Below, piece after piece: positions 20,964 through 32,552 of a DNA stretch of 64,000 nt. Position 1 is the stretch's first letter, and each line of letters opens with the position of its first letter. The translations under genes and the position numbers were made by a program. A model generated the notes under the pieces. It saw nothing but the letters and a program-made list of their open reading frames with translations. It did no database searches and was not told the DNA's origin. Origin of the DNA: Reyranella sp. (GTDB lineage: Bacteria; Pseudomonadota; Alphaproteobacteria; Reyranellales; Reyranellaceae); contig NZ_JAUSBN010000004.1 in the NCBI RefSeq assembly GCF_030651995.1, positions 1 to 64,000 of the forward strand, in the 5' to 3' direction.

Positions 20964-22052
20964 CTAGCCCCCCGCGAACTGCTGGAGAATCCGCAATTCC
21001 GACAAGGCCGCCTTTGTCACAGTGAATTCAGCGCTGGTCTCGAGGGCGGCTTGGCGCAATTCCGCACGGGCAGCGGGCGTCATCGTGATGAAGGTATCGA
21101 TCGCCGACAAAACCTCCTGGTCGCTGCGCGTATCGACGACAAAGGCATTCCGGCCATGGACCGCGTACTCGCTGGTCCCGCCCAGCACGGGAACGATGGG
21201 AATGCATCCGCAAGCCATTCCCTCCAGACCGGTTCGCCCGAACGCCTGATAGTCGGACAGGTCGAGAAACAGGTCACTGGATCGAAGCAGGTCTGGCACC
21301 TGTGAGCGCTTCAGGACACCCCAGTTCTTGACGTTGGCCGGCAGCACGATGCCCGCAGCTTCGAGTTCCTCGTCCGAGGCGCCGAACACCTGCATGGACA
21401 CGTCGCTGTACTTCCCGGCGATCGCCCGCATGATCCGCACCGTCCGCTTTGGCGCGCGCCGCGGGGTCGCCGGTCGCAGCATGGCCACGACCGAGAGAGG
21501 CGAGCCGGCGCGACGGAGATTTGGATAGTGAACCTCATGGTCGATCGACGGGATGACCTTGAGGACCTTGATGCCGTGATTGGCGTAGACGATGTCACAC
21601 AGCCAGTTCGTCTTGGCGAACAACATGGCATCCTTCAACGCCGTGTAGGACTGGCCGGCCTTGACCCAACGCTCGCTGTTGGCAGGATAGAACAACGGCT
21701 CGTAATCCTGCACGTAATAGGCAAATTTGGGGGCCGCCTTGGGCTCGCCCTTCATCATCTCCGCACGCGCATTGGCGACATCGAATACCGATGCATTGGT
21801 CGTGGCGACTGCGATCTGGCACGAGGCCAAATGCTCGGCGAGCCCCGCACCATCGGCATAGGAGAGAACCGGGATCTTGAGTGCCTCGAGTTCGGGATAG
21901 CTTGCGAGAAACTTGCTGTAATTGGGCACGTTGACCGCCAACCGCACGTCGACACCCAACCTCGCCAGCCCCATGGCCTCCTGGGCGACGGAATTGGATC
22001 CACCTCCGCCGCCGCCGGAGGGCAGCACGAACATGATACTGACGGCTTCCAT
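20964..22052 (-). CDS. glycosyltransferase (GT1/GT4-like)
   Basis: GGGGSNSVAQEAMGLARLG ... SDLFLDLSDYQAFGRTGLEGMACGCIPIV. Confidence 0.75.
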   Translation of the reverse strand: MEAVSIMFVLPSGGGGGGSNSVAQEAMGLARLGVDVRLAVNVPNYSKFLASYPELEALKIPVLSYADGAGLAEHLASCQIAVATTNASVFDVANARAEMMKGEPKAAPKFAYYVQDYEPLFYPANSERWVKAGQSYTALKDAMLFAKTNWLCDIVYANHGIKVLKVIPSIDHEVHYPNLRRAGSPLSVVAMLRPATPRRAPKRTVRIMRAIAGKYSDVSMQVFGASDEELEAAGIVLPANVKNWGVLKRSQVPDLLRSSDLFLDLSDYQAFGRTGLEGMACGCIPIVPVLGGTSEYAVHGRNAFVVDTRSDQEVLSAIDTFITMTPAARAELRQAALETSAEFTVTKAALSELRILQQFAGG

Positions 22053-22100
22053 GGATGTTGCCCCGTCCCAGAAAACTCTATTGCCGCCTCAGCCTTGGCA

Positions 22101-25085
22101 TCAGGTGACGGCCGTGCCGGTGGAAGCCAACCGCTCGTGCTTCCCGGCCGACGGCGCCGCCGCTTGCGGGGCTTCGCCGCGCAACCGCCGACGCAACCGC
22201 TTGCGCAGCTCCGTCAACGATGTCAGTTCCGCCATCTCGCGCTGAACCGCCTTCATATCGACCTCTGGATGCTTGAGCGCCAGCTGGGCTGTCCCCCGCT
22301 TGGAAAGTTCAGCCCGACGCGCACTTCCAAAGCTCGCGGATTTGACGTGGTAAACATAGACGTGGTCGGCGACGACCAGCGTGTAGCCAGCCTTCCTCAC
22401 ACGAAGGCACAAGTCGTTTTCCTCCCCATAGCCCATGGGGAACGCAACTTCGTCGAGGTATCCGACCTGCTCGATCACCTCTCGCCTCATGAGCGTACAA
22501 AAGCCATTGAGCAGGGTCGCTTCGGGAAACTGCCTGGGCGACAGGGTGTTGACCAGCCGCGACACATCCTCAGGCCGGACTCCCTCCGGCAACGGATTGC
22601 TGCTCCAACCGCCCTTCACGTCATGCAGGTCCGGCACCGATTGCCACGAGGCCGCATTCGAAACCGGTCCGATCATCGCCGCCTTGGGGTGGGCTTCGAC
22701 GGCCTCGAACATTCCTTCCAGCCAGCCTGGCGTGACGATCGTGTCACTGTTCAGCAACACGACCCATTCGGCGGTGGAACGGCTCATGCCGATGTTCGCA
22801 GATTTCGTGTAACCGAGATTCGTCTCGTTCTCGATCAGTCGAATCCAGGGCTTGCCTCGTACATACGACCGCAGTTGCAGACGTGTCGTATCGCCCGACT
22901 TGTCGTCGATGATCGTGACCGTGTGCGGGACTGACGTATTCCGGGCGATCGACTCGAGGCAGTCCAGAGTCTCCTCGACGGCATTGTAAACGCAAATGAC
23001 GATGTCGACCGAGTGCTTCGAGTCGGGCAACCATGCCCAGCTGGTCGCCCCGCCCTCTTCAGCGGCAGAACGAGGGGCCATTGCCTGGATGGGCTGCGTC
23101 GACTGCCAGTGCTCGAGGCCCTTCACGAGGGCCAGCTGCCCGGCAATGTTGGGGTCCTCCATCCTGACTTCATGAGACTGGGACCCGGCATTCTCCGCCA
23201 CGGCTGTTCCGCTGCCCAGATAAACGTCGCCGATGGCAATATCGACAACGCCGGCGAACTCGAAGATCAACACAAGCCCGTGGCCGACGTCGCGCAACGT
23301 TTCCCTGGCTTTCGTCTCCAGAAGCTGGCGATGGTCGTTCCGAAGCGGCAGCGTATGGTACTCGCCGATACGACTGATCCTGACGTTCTTGCGGATCGTG
23401 AACAGGCGCTTGACGTCGAAGTCGGGCCTGTCAGGAGCAATCCGTCGACGCTCGGCGACGATGATCTGCTGGATGACAAGAGCTTCCCGCTTGCCGGCCG
23501 ACCCTGCCGGCTCGGCCGCGCGCGCGCAGAAGCCGAGCTGGCGTGCCGACGCTGCCAGGATCTGGAGCGAGTCCAGCCCCGCCTCGAGACGCAAGTAGGG
23601 TCCCGCGATCTCGCCATGGAGCGCCAGGGCGAGAACGCTGGAATGGTCACGACCATCCCTCAATCCGCGCGGCGCGATTTCGGTGAGCCTCGCCTCGACG
23701 GCGGGGCACGGCGACTTGCACGCCAGGAGCCATTCATCCGTGATCTCGGTGCGCCGTGTCGCCAAGGCGAGCCTGAGCTTGCCCGACCAATGCTCGAAAC
23801 GTCCGTTTACGACGGCGTTCGAGTCGAGCGGCACCTGGCGCGGCTTGAACTCCTCGGCGATCGCCTCGCCTGCGGCGCCGGCGGCGACAAAGGCCAACTG
23901 AACGGTGCTGCTCTGTCCGTCGCGAACGATCAGGGCCACTCCCTGCTGCCCCGCCTCGAGTTTCGCAGGCAGTCGCAGCCGTGCCGTGCGATAGAGCCAC
24001 TTCGACCAAAGTATGACGGTTGTCCGCGCTCCCGGGATGATCTTGCCCGAGGAATTGGTGAGGGCAACCTCCACTTCCGTGCGGGCGTCAGCTCGCCCGA
24101 CGACCACGACGTCCACGAATTGCTGCGCAGAAAATCCTTCGATCCGTTGGGCAATGGAAACAACGTGGTTTGCCGGCGACTTGCCGAAAACCACCGCCAG
24201 ACTGGGCGTCGCAAACGGTCGCTCTCGCGTCGGTGACTCACGCCTGATCGTCACGCCAGGCGGTGCGGTCACGCTCCAGTGGGCCGGCCTGTTCTCCGTC
24301 CATTTCTCGAATCCCGCATTGAGCAGTACATTGGAGACGGCCGGGCTGACCGGCGACGACGGTGCAGCCGCAGGCTCGATCTTGACGCTCGTGACCTCGG
24401 TGGTGCTGGCGGATACGACCAGTGGCGGCTCGACAACCCCATGGCCCTCATCGTGCACTCCGTCGGTGCCAGCCGCCACGGGGGCGGTGCGACGGAAGCC
24501 CGTAACCAATTTCGCGGCGAAGCTCTTGGCCGAGGCCAGAACCCTGGTCGCAACAACAGGATCCTCGATGCGACAAAATTCGATTTCGACCGTGCCCGCA
24601 CCGGAGAACCGCAGCGAGAGATAGCGTTGTCCCGGTGGAGACGTGCCACTTGGCCGCAGCGGGACAGAGAACTCGTGCCAGTCACGGTTCAAAGGAACGG
24701 CACCGATCAATCGGCGGTCCACTTTCCGCTGCTCGTCATTGCCATTGAACAAGGCAATCGAATCCAGCTGCAGTTTCGCGCCGTCGCCCTGCACTCCCCT
24801 CAGGCGAACCCTTACGACTTTGCTGCCGCCCTCTATCGCTCCTTGGTCCAATGGATGCCAAAATCGCACTTGCTCGGGCGGCGTGGTGAGCAGCAACCGA
24901 ACGCCCCTCTCCGATCGCGGCTCCAGAGGCTCGAGTGCAATCTGCATCGGCTGACCGCGGCTCACATGCGTTAGGAACCACTCCCTGCAGAAGCGGAACC
25001 CGCTTCTCGGGTTCACAACGCTTGCAGATACCCAGTTCTCGAACGTCGAGTTGAAAAGATGCCCGCCGCCGGCGTCGCCCAGCAT
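22101..25085 (-). CDS. large multidomain protein: repeated beta-sandwich-like modules plus C-terminal GT2 glycosyltransferase
   Basis: C-terminal VDIVICVYNAVEETLDCLESI...VVLLNSDTIVTPGWLEGM; three FENW/FEKW/FEHW-headed N-terminal modules. Confidence 0.8.
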   Translation of the reverse strand: MLGDAGGGHLFNSTFENWVSASVVNPRSGFRFCREWFLTHVSRGQPMQIALEPLEPRSERGVRLLLTTPPEQVRFWHPLDQGAIEGGSKVVRVRLRGVQGDGAKLQLDSIALFNGNDEQRKVDRRLIGAVPLNRDWHEFSVPLRPSGTSPPGQRYLSLRFSGAGTVEIEFCRIEDPVVATRVLASAKSFAAKLVTGFRRTAPVAAGTDGVHDEGHGVVEPPLVVSASTTEVTSVKIEPAAAPSSPVSPAVSNVLLNAGFEKWTENRPAHWSVTAPPGVTIRRESPTRERPFATPSLAVVFGKSPANHVVSIAQRIEGFSAQQFVDVVVVGRADARTEVEVALTNSSGKIIPGARTTVILWSKWLYRTARLRLPAKLEAGQQGVALIVRDGQSSTVQLAFVAAGAAGEAIAEEFKPRQVPLDSNAVVNGRFEHWSGKLRLALATRRTEITDEWLLACKSPCPAVEARLTEIAPRGLRDGRDHSSVLALALHGEIAGPYLRLEAGLDSLQILAASARQLGFCARAAEPAGSAGKREALVIQQIIVAERRRIAPDRPDFDVKRLFTIRKNVRISRIGEYHTLPLRNDHRQLLETKARETLRDVGHGLVLIFEFAGVVDIAIGDVYLGSGTAVAENAGSQSHEVRMEDPNIAGQLALVKGLEHWQSTQPIQAMAPRSAAEEGGATSWAWLPDSKHSVDIVICVYNAVEETLDCLESIARNTSVPHTVTIIDDKSGDTTRLQLRSYVRGKPWIRLIENETNLGYTKSANIGMSRSTAEWVVLLNSDTIVTPGWLEGMFEAVEAHPKAAMIGPVSNAASWQSVPDLHDVKGGWSSNPLPEGVRPEDVSRLVNTLSPRQFPEATLLNGFCTLMRREVIEQVGYLDEVAFPMGYGEENDLCLRVRKAGYTLVVADHVYVYHVKSASFGSARRAELSKRGTAQLALKHPEVDMKAVQREMAELTSLTELRKRLRRRLRGEAPQAAAPSAGKHERLASTGTAVT

Positions 25086-25193
25086 TCTTTGCCCCGCAGT
25101 TCCTAGCGATACCTAGACTTTTAGCAATATGCGTACCGGCACAAAAGGCGGCTAAAGCCGCCGACCACCGGCTGCCATTCCGGCCTTGGCGGG

Positions 25194-26081
25194 CTACAGC
25201 CGTCTATCGCTTGTGAAGCTATTATACACGGACATCAGGTACTGACCATAGCGGCTCTTCCCTGCGGAAGCCGCCAGCTTGAGAAACGCCTCGAGCGAAA
25301 TGTAACCCAATCGCAGGGCAATCTCTTCCGGACAGGAAACCCGCAGTCCCTGACGCTGCTCGAGAATCTGCACGAACTGGCTGGCTTCCGTCAGTGCTTC
25401 GTGGGTGCCGGTATCGAGCCAGGCGAACCCCCGCCCCAGAACCTCGACGAAGAGCTCGCCCCGCTCCATGTAGGCACGGTTGACATCGGTAATCTCGATT
25501 TCGCCCCGCGGCGAGGGCTTCAACCTCGCGGCAATATCGATCACACGATTGTCATAGAAGTACAGACCGGTCACCGCGGCATTCGACTTGGGATGGGCGG
25601 GCTTCTCCTCGATCGAAATCGCCTGCCCGCGCGCGTCGAGTTCGACGACGCCATACCGTTCGGGATCGGCAACGACATAGGCAAAGACCGTGGCGCCCAC
25701 CTCTCGCGCCACTGCGCCAGCCAGCGCTTCCGGCAAGCCGTGACCGTAGAAAATATTGTCGCCGAGGATCAGGGCAACGCGATCCGATCCGATGAAGTCA
25801 CGCCCGACGATGAAGGCGTCAGCGAGACCGCGCGGCGTCTCCTGGACCGCATATTCGAGGCGCAGCCCCCATTGGCTTCCATCGCCCAACAACCTCTGGA
25901 AGAGCGGCATATCGAGCGGCGTCGAGATTATGAGGATTTCCCGAATCCCCGCGAACATCAGCGTCGAAAGCGGGTAATACAGCATCGGTTTGTCGAAGAC
26001 GGGCAATAGCTGCTTCGAGACCACCGCCGTCACAGGATAGAGGCGGCTGCCTGTGCCGCCCGCCAGAATAATGCCTTTCAT
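25194..26081 (-). CDS. rfbA: glucose-1-phosphate thymidylyltransferase
   Basis: [42 protein letters not shown]. Confidence 0.95.
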   Translation of the reverse strand: MKGIILAGGTGSRLYPVTAVVSKQLLPVFDKPMLYYPLSTLMFAGIREILIISTPLDMPLFQRLLGDGSQWGLRLEYAVQETPRGLADAFIVGRDFIGSDRVALILGDNIFYGHGLPEALAGAVAREVGATVFAYVVADPERYGVVELDARGQAISIEEKPAHPKSNAAVTGLYFYDNRVIDIAARLKPSPRGEIEITDVNRAYMERGELFVEVLGRGFAWLDTGTHEALTEASQFVQILEQRQGLRVSCPEEIALRLGYISLEAFLKLAASAGKSRYGQYLMSVYNSFTSDRRL

Positions 26082-26171
26082 CCAGTGCCCCGCGCTGCCA
26101 GTTCGTCGCCTTGCCATTAGACCAGAATCGTTCCTATAAAAAGGACGTTACGTGTTGGGAGCAGTTGCGGC

Positions 26172-26723
26172 ATGCGGACAATCGAGGCGCCATTGCCAGG
26201 AGTGATTGTCTTCGAGCCTCGCCGGTTCGGCGATGCCCGTGGCTTCTTCGTCGAGACATTCCAGGCCGAGCGTTACGCGGCGGCAGGCGTTCCCGGCCCG
26301 TTCGTGCAGGACAATCTGTCGAGATCGACTCGCAACGTGTTGCGCGGCCTGCATCTGCAGAATCCCCGCTCTCAGGGCAAACTCGTGAGCGTTCTGCGAG
26401 GTGCGGTGCTCGATGTCGCGGTGGATGTCCGGGTCGGCAGCCCGGCCTTCGGCAAGTATTTCGCGATGGAACTCAGCGAGGAGAACGGCCGGCAGATGTT
26501 CGTACCACGAGGCTTCGCGCACGGGTTCGTCGTCCTGTCGGAAACGGCTGATTTCTTCTACAAGTGCGACGGTCCCTACAGCCCGACTGACGAGATCACC
26601 GTGCGGTGGTGCGATCCGGCGCTCGGCATCGATTGGCGTGTCGACACCCCCCAGGTGTCGGCCAAGGACGCAGCCGCTCCCCTGCTCTCGGAGATACCGA
26701 ACCTTCCCCGGTACGAGGGCTGA
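26172..26723 (+). CDS. rfbC: dTDP-4-dehydrorhamnose 3,5-epimerase
   Basis: PGVIVFEPRRFGDARGFFVETF ... FVQDNLSRSTRNVLRGLHLQ ... RQMFVPRGFAHGFVVLSE. Confidence 0.93.
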   Translation: MRTIEAPLPGVIVFEPRRFGDARGFFVETFQAERYAAAGVPGPFVQDNLSRSTRNVLRGLHLQNPRSQGKLVSVLRGAVLDVAVDVRVGSPAFGKYFAMELSEENGRQMFVPRGFAHGFVVLSETADFFYKCDGPYSPTDEITVRWCDPALGIDWRVDTPQVSAKDAAAPLLSEIPNLPRYEG

Positions 26724-26725
26724 CG

Positions 26726-27622
26726 TTGCGTATTCTCGTTACCGGCGTGACGGGTCAGGTCGGATCGGCACTGGCAACGAAGCTGGCGGCCTTCGGAACC
26801 GTGGTGCCCGCCGACCGCTCGGTTCTCGACCTGACACGACCGCAGGATATCGCATCGCGTCTCGACGAGATTGCGGCGGACGTCATCGTGAATCCGGCCG
26901 CCTACACGGCGGTCGATCGTGCCGAAGACGAACGCGATCTCGCCTTCCTCGTGAACGCCGAAGCCCCGCGAGCCCTGGCGCAATGGTCGGCCCGGCGAGG
27001 GGTCCCGCTGCTGCACTTCTCGACCGACTATGTCTACAGCGGCCGCGGAAGCACCCCTTGGAAGGAAAGCGACGAGACCGGCCCGCTTTCGGTTTACGGC
27101 GCCAGCAAACTGGCTGGCGAGGCCGCCATCCGCGAAGTTGCCGGCCCCCATCTCATCGCCCGGACATCGTGGGTTTATGCCCCGACGGGCAGCAACTTCC
27201 TGCGCACCATCGTGCGACTGGCCCGGGAACGCGAGGAACTGCGCATCGTCGCGGATCAGATCGGAGCCCCGACGTCGACCGCCATCATTGCGGATGCGCT
27301 GGCGGCCTTCTGCGCGTCGCCAGGGGGGCTTGCTTCGGTCATCGAACGCACGGACGGCCTCGTCCACGTCGCCGCCGCGGGCAGCACCAGCTGGCATGGC
27401 TTCGCAACGTCCATCGTAGAAGGCCTGCGGGCGCGAGGCGTTCCATTGAAAGTGGAACGGGTCACAGCGATCGGCACGGCCGACTTTCCCACCAAGGCGC
27501 AGCGTCCGATCAATTCGCGCCTCGACTTGTCAAAGCTGTCGCAGGTCCTGGGGCGCTCGACGCCGGACTGGTCGGTCGGCCTCACCACCGTGCTGGACGA
27601 TCTCGCTGCTTCAGGCGTCTAG
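26726..27622 (+). CDS. rfbD: dTDP-4-dehydrorhamnose reductase
   Basis: LRILVTGVTGQVGSALATKL ... NPAAYTAVDRAEDE ... FSTDYVYSG; TTG start. Confidence 0.9.
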   Translation: MRILVTGVTGQVGSALATKLAAFGTVVPADRSVLDLTRPQDIASRLDEIAADVIVNPAAYTAVDRAEDERDLAFLVNAEAPRALAQWSARRGVPLLHFSTDYVYSGRGSTPWKESDETGPLSVYGASKLAGEAAIREVAGPHLIARTSWVYAPTGSNFLRTIVRLAREREELRIVADQIGAPTSTAIIADALAAFCASPGGLASVIERTDGLVHVAAAGSTSWHGFATSIVEGLRARGVPLKVERVTAIGTADFPTKAQRPINSRLDLSKLSQVLGRSTPDWSVGLTTVLDDLAASGV

Positions 27623-27673
27623 CGCCTGATCTGATCGCTCGGAACGATCACGGTATAAACGACGGTATGCTTC

Positions 27674-28651
27674 GTGCCTAAAGTCTGCTTCGTGCCGATC
27701 TGGTATCCGCTGGAACAGTACGCCACCTCCCGCCTGAGGGCGAAGAGCGTGGTCGACCTGATGCGTCACGACCCGCGCTGGGAGGTCGAACTGGACTACA
27801 GGGACGATGCCGACATTGCAGTCATCGTCCAGCTCTGCAGCGACCGGACGCTCGAGGAGATCAACAGGAATCGCGACCAGGTGGTAGTCTATGACATCTG
27901 TGATCGGTTCTTCGCGACGGACAGCATCTTCAGGACCGACGAAGGTGTTCTGCATTCGCAAAGCCGCTGCCTTGAAGTCATCGATCGCGCCGATGTGCTG
28001 ATCGTCCCGACTCCACATTTGAAAGCCGAGCTCAACAGATTGTTCCCTGCGAAGCCGTGCGTGCACCTGCCCGAACTCGTCGACTACGGCGCGACGCCAG
28101 GTCCTGCGAGCCCGGCTGATTCCCGACGCTTCGTCTGGTTCGGCCATACAACGCGCGGCAACTTCGAGAGCGTGCGCTGGATGATCGATCACCTCAGGTC
28201 GGCGCACGGCTATCAGCCGGTCCTCGTCACCAACCCGTCCACGCTCCGCCGCCGCTATCCGGCCTATGCCGATTTCTGCACAGAGTGGTCCGGCGATACC
28301 GTCAGGTCGGAACTGGCCGCCGCGGCGCTTTGCATCGTGTCACACTCTCCAGCGGAGCCCTTCAAGAGCCCCAATCGCTTTGCGACGGCGATGACGCAGG
28401 GCGTCCCCACCCTGGCAAGCGGATCGCCGGCCTGTGACGAGATTCTCGTGGCGGCCGGGTATCCTCAATTTTCCGTAAGCACCACGCTCGACGTGGATCG
28501 TGCCCTCGAGTTCATCGCCGATCCCGCGCGGCGCAACCTCTATGTGGCGGACGTGCAACGGGAGATATGGCGACGACATGCTCCCGAGGTCGTGCGCGAC
28601 GCCTATGTCGGGCTCTTCGAACGAATCCTGCCCGACAGCGACAACTACTGA
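27674..28651 (+). CDS. glycosyltransferase-like protein
   Basis: FVPIWYPLEQYATSRLRAKSVVDLM ... FVWFGHTTRGNFESVRWMIDHL; GT-B-like. Confidence 0.55.
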   Translation: MPKVCFVPIWYPLEQYATSRLRAKSVVDLMRHDPRWEVELDYRDDADIAVIVQLCSDRTLEEINRNRDQVVVYDICDRFFATDSIFRTDEGVLHSQSRCLEVIDRADVLIVPTPHLKAELNRLFPAKPCVHLPELVDYGATPGPASPADSRRFVWFGHTTRGNFESVRWMIDHLRSAHGYQPVLVTNPSTLRRRYPAYADFCTEWSGDTVRSELAAAALCIVSHSPAEPFKSPNRFATAMTQGVPTLASGSPACDEILVAAGYPQFSVSTTLDVDRALEFIADPARRNLYVADVQREIWRRHAPEVVRDAYVGLFERILPDSDNY

Positions 28652-28670
28652 TCGCCTGCCGACCTCGCAG

Positions 28671-29606
28671 TCATCTCTCCCGGTCGAGAAACCATTGCCA
28701 TGTTGCCTGCAGACCCGCTTCCAGTCCGGTTTTCGGCGAGTATCGAAAAGCTCTAGCGGCCTTGGCGATGCTTGTATGGGTTCGCCGGACTTCGCCCGCA
28801 CGCCAGGGGGCATAGCGTACCTCGAGAGGCCAGTCGGGCCCGATGACACGGCCAACCTTCTCCAACAGCTCCGTGAGGGACGTCGGGCTTCCCGAACCGA
28901 GGTGGAAAATACCGGAAGCTTTCACGTCCATTGCCTCGACTATGCCGTCGCACAGGTCGTCAACGAAAACGAAGTCCCGAGCCTGACTTCCATCGCCGTA
29001 GATGGTGATCGGCTCGCCGGCCAGGATCTGACGGAACAGATGGGCGATGATGCTGCCTTTGCGCGTCGAATAGGGCCCATAGACGTTGGCGAACCGCATC
29101 ACGGCCGACGGCAAACCATAGGACCCGGCGAAGGCGTGCGCATAGCCTTCCATCGCCAGCTTCGAGGCGCCATAGGGAGAAGACGGCATGGGCAGCATGT
29201 CCTCATGAATGGGACCGGCTGCATCGCCGAACATGGCGCCCCCCGTCGAAGCCAGCACGACATGCTCGATGCCGGCTTCCCGGGCGGCCAGCAGCACGTT
29301 CAGTGTCCCCCGCGCGTTTACCTCGAAACCAAGAACGGGATCCTGGATTGATTCAACCACGCGCGTCTGGCCAGCGAGATGAACGATCGCGGTACAGCCA
29401 CTGGCCGCACGCCTCACCGCGGCCATGTCTCGGATATCGCCATCCTGATCGACGATGGTGGCGTCTGCCGGCAGTCCGGGCACCGTCATCGATCCGTTGT
29501 CCAATACGACGAGTTCCGTCTCCGGGCTCTTGTCCCTGATCCGGCGAATCAAATTGGTTCCGATGAAGCCACGCCCACCGGTAATCAGGATCTTCTGTCT
29601 AGCCAC
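28671..29606 (-). CDS. NAD-dependent epimerase/dehydratase (UDP-glucose 4-epimerase-like)
   Basis: KILITGGRGFIGTNLIRRI ... SPYGASKLAMEGY ... FANVYGPYSTRKGSIIAHLFRQILAGEPITIYGDGSQARDFVFVDD; GTG start. Confidence 0.85.
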   Translation of the reverse strand: MARQKILITGGRGFIGTNLIRRIRDKSPETELVVLDNGSMTVPGLPADATIVDQDGDIRDMAAVRRAASGCTAIVHLAGQTRVVESIQDPVLGFEVNARGTLNVLLAAREAGIEHVVLASTGGAMFGDAAGPIHEDMLPMPSSPYGASKLAMEGYAHAFAGSYGLPSAVMRFANVYGPYSTRKGSIIAHLFRQILAGEPITIYGDGSQARDFVFVDDLCDGIVEAMDVKASGIFHLGSGSPTSLTELLEKVGRVIGPDWPLEVRYAPWRAGEVRRTHTSIAKAARAFRYSPKTGLEAGLQATWQWFLDRER

Positions 29607-29635
29607 GCGATGAACCGCTGCCCAAATCAGCGCTT

Positions 29636-31708
<2,073 letters not shown>

Positions 31709-31709
<1 letters not shown>

Positions 31710-32134
31710 TGCTCTATCTCGACACCTCCCTGATCGTCGCCGCGCTTTCCAACGAGGCCATGACCGCGCGGACGCAGGCCTGGCTGGCACAGCAGGACCC
31801 TGCGCAGCTTCTGATCAGCGACTGGACGCTGACCGAGATGTCCTCCGCGATGGCCATCAAGGTGCGGACCGGACAGATCGATCTGGCCCAGCGGGCCACC
31901 GTGCTCGCCCTGTTCAACAAGCTCGTTGCCGAGAGCTTCACCGTTCTGCCGGTCACGAGCGCGCATTTCCGGACGGCGGCGAAATTCGTCGACCAGCAGG
32001 CGCTCGGGCTGCGCGCCGGCGGTGCCCTGCACCTCGCGACGGCATCGGCGCAAGGCGCCACGGTGCAGACGCTCGATCAGCGACTTGCGACGGCGGGCCC
32101 GGCTCTCGGTGTTCCCACGCAGCTGCTGCAGTAA
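31709..32134 (+). CDS. vapC: PIN-domain toxin (VapC-like)
   Basis: [16 protein letters not shown]...; acidic PIN residues; TGATG overlap with antitoxin. Confidence 0.9.
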
Positions 32135-32242
32135 GGACGCTCGTCACCAACGGGGCCTCGCGCTCGAAGACTGGACCCGGGACTGAATTCTTTATGACGT
32201 GATCGACCGTCGAAGATCGTTAGGGGGAATCGCCTATTGGAT

Positions 32243-32360
32243 CCCGTCGTCTCGACCGGAGCGCGCAGCGCGGAGTGGAGAGACCTTTTTTTCACCAAAG
32301 GTCGTCAAACCGAGGAAAAGAGGTCCCTCCACTTCGCTTCGCTCCGGTCGGGACGACGGG
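32243..32360. repeat. dispersed palindromic repeat, copy A (imperfect fold-back)
   Basis: Left arm CCCGTCGTCTCGACCGGAGCGCGCAGCGCGGAGTGGAGAGACCT; right arm reverse complement ACCCGTCGTCCCGACCGGAGCGAAGCGAAGTGGAGGGACCT. Confidence 0.8.
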
Positions 32361-32375
32361 TCGCCCGGAAAGATC

Positions 32376-32552
32376 CTAAGACACCCGCCCCGCCGCCGGC
32401 GCCTTGCGCCTCAGCTCGCCCTTGCAGCGGTCGGAGCAGGTCTTCACCTGGTCCCAGTCGCGCGCCCACTTTTTGCGCCAGGCGAAGGGTCGGCCGCAGG
32501 CGGCGCAGATTTTCTGCGGCAAGGTCGACTTGGTGTAGCGCTTCGCGGTCAC
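32376..32552 (-). CDS. DUF2256-like zinc-ribbon small protein
   Basis: Manual translation from GTG: (M)TAKRYTKSTLPQKICAACGRPFAWRKKWARDWDQVKTCSDRCKGELRRKAPAAGRVS; overlaps photolyase stop. Confidence 0.8.
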   Translation of the reverse strand: MTAKRYTKSTLPQKICAACGRPFAWRKKWARDWDQVKTCSDRCKGELRRKAPAAGRVS

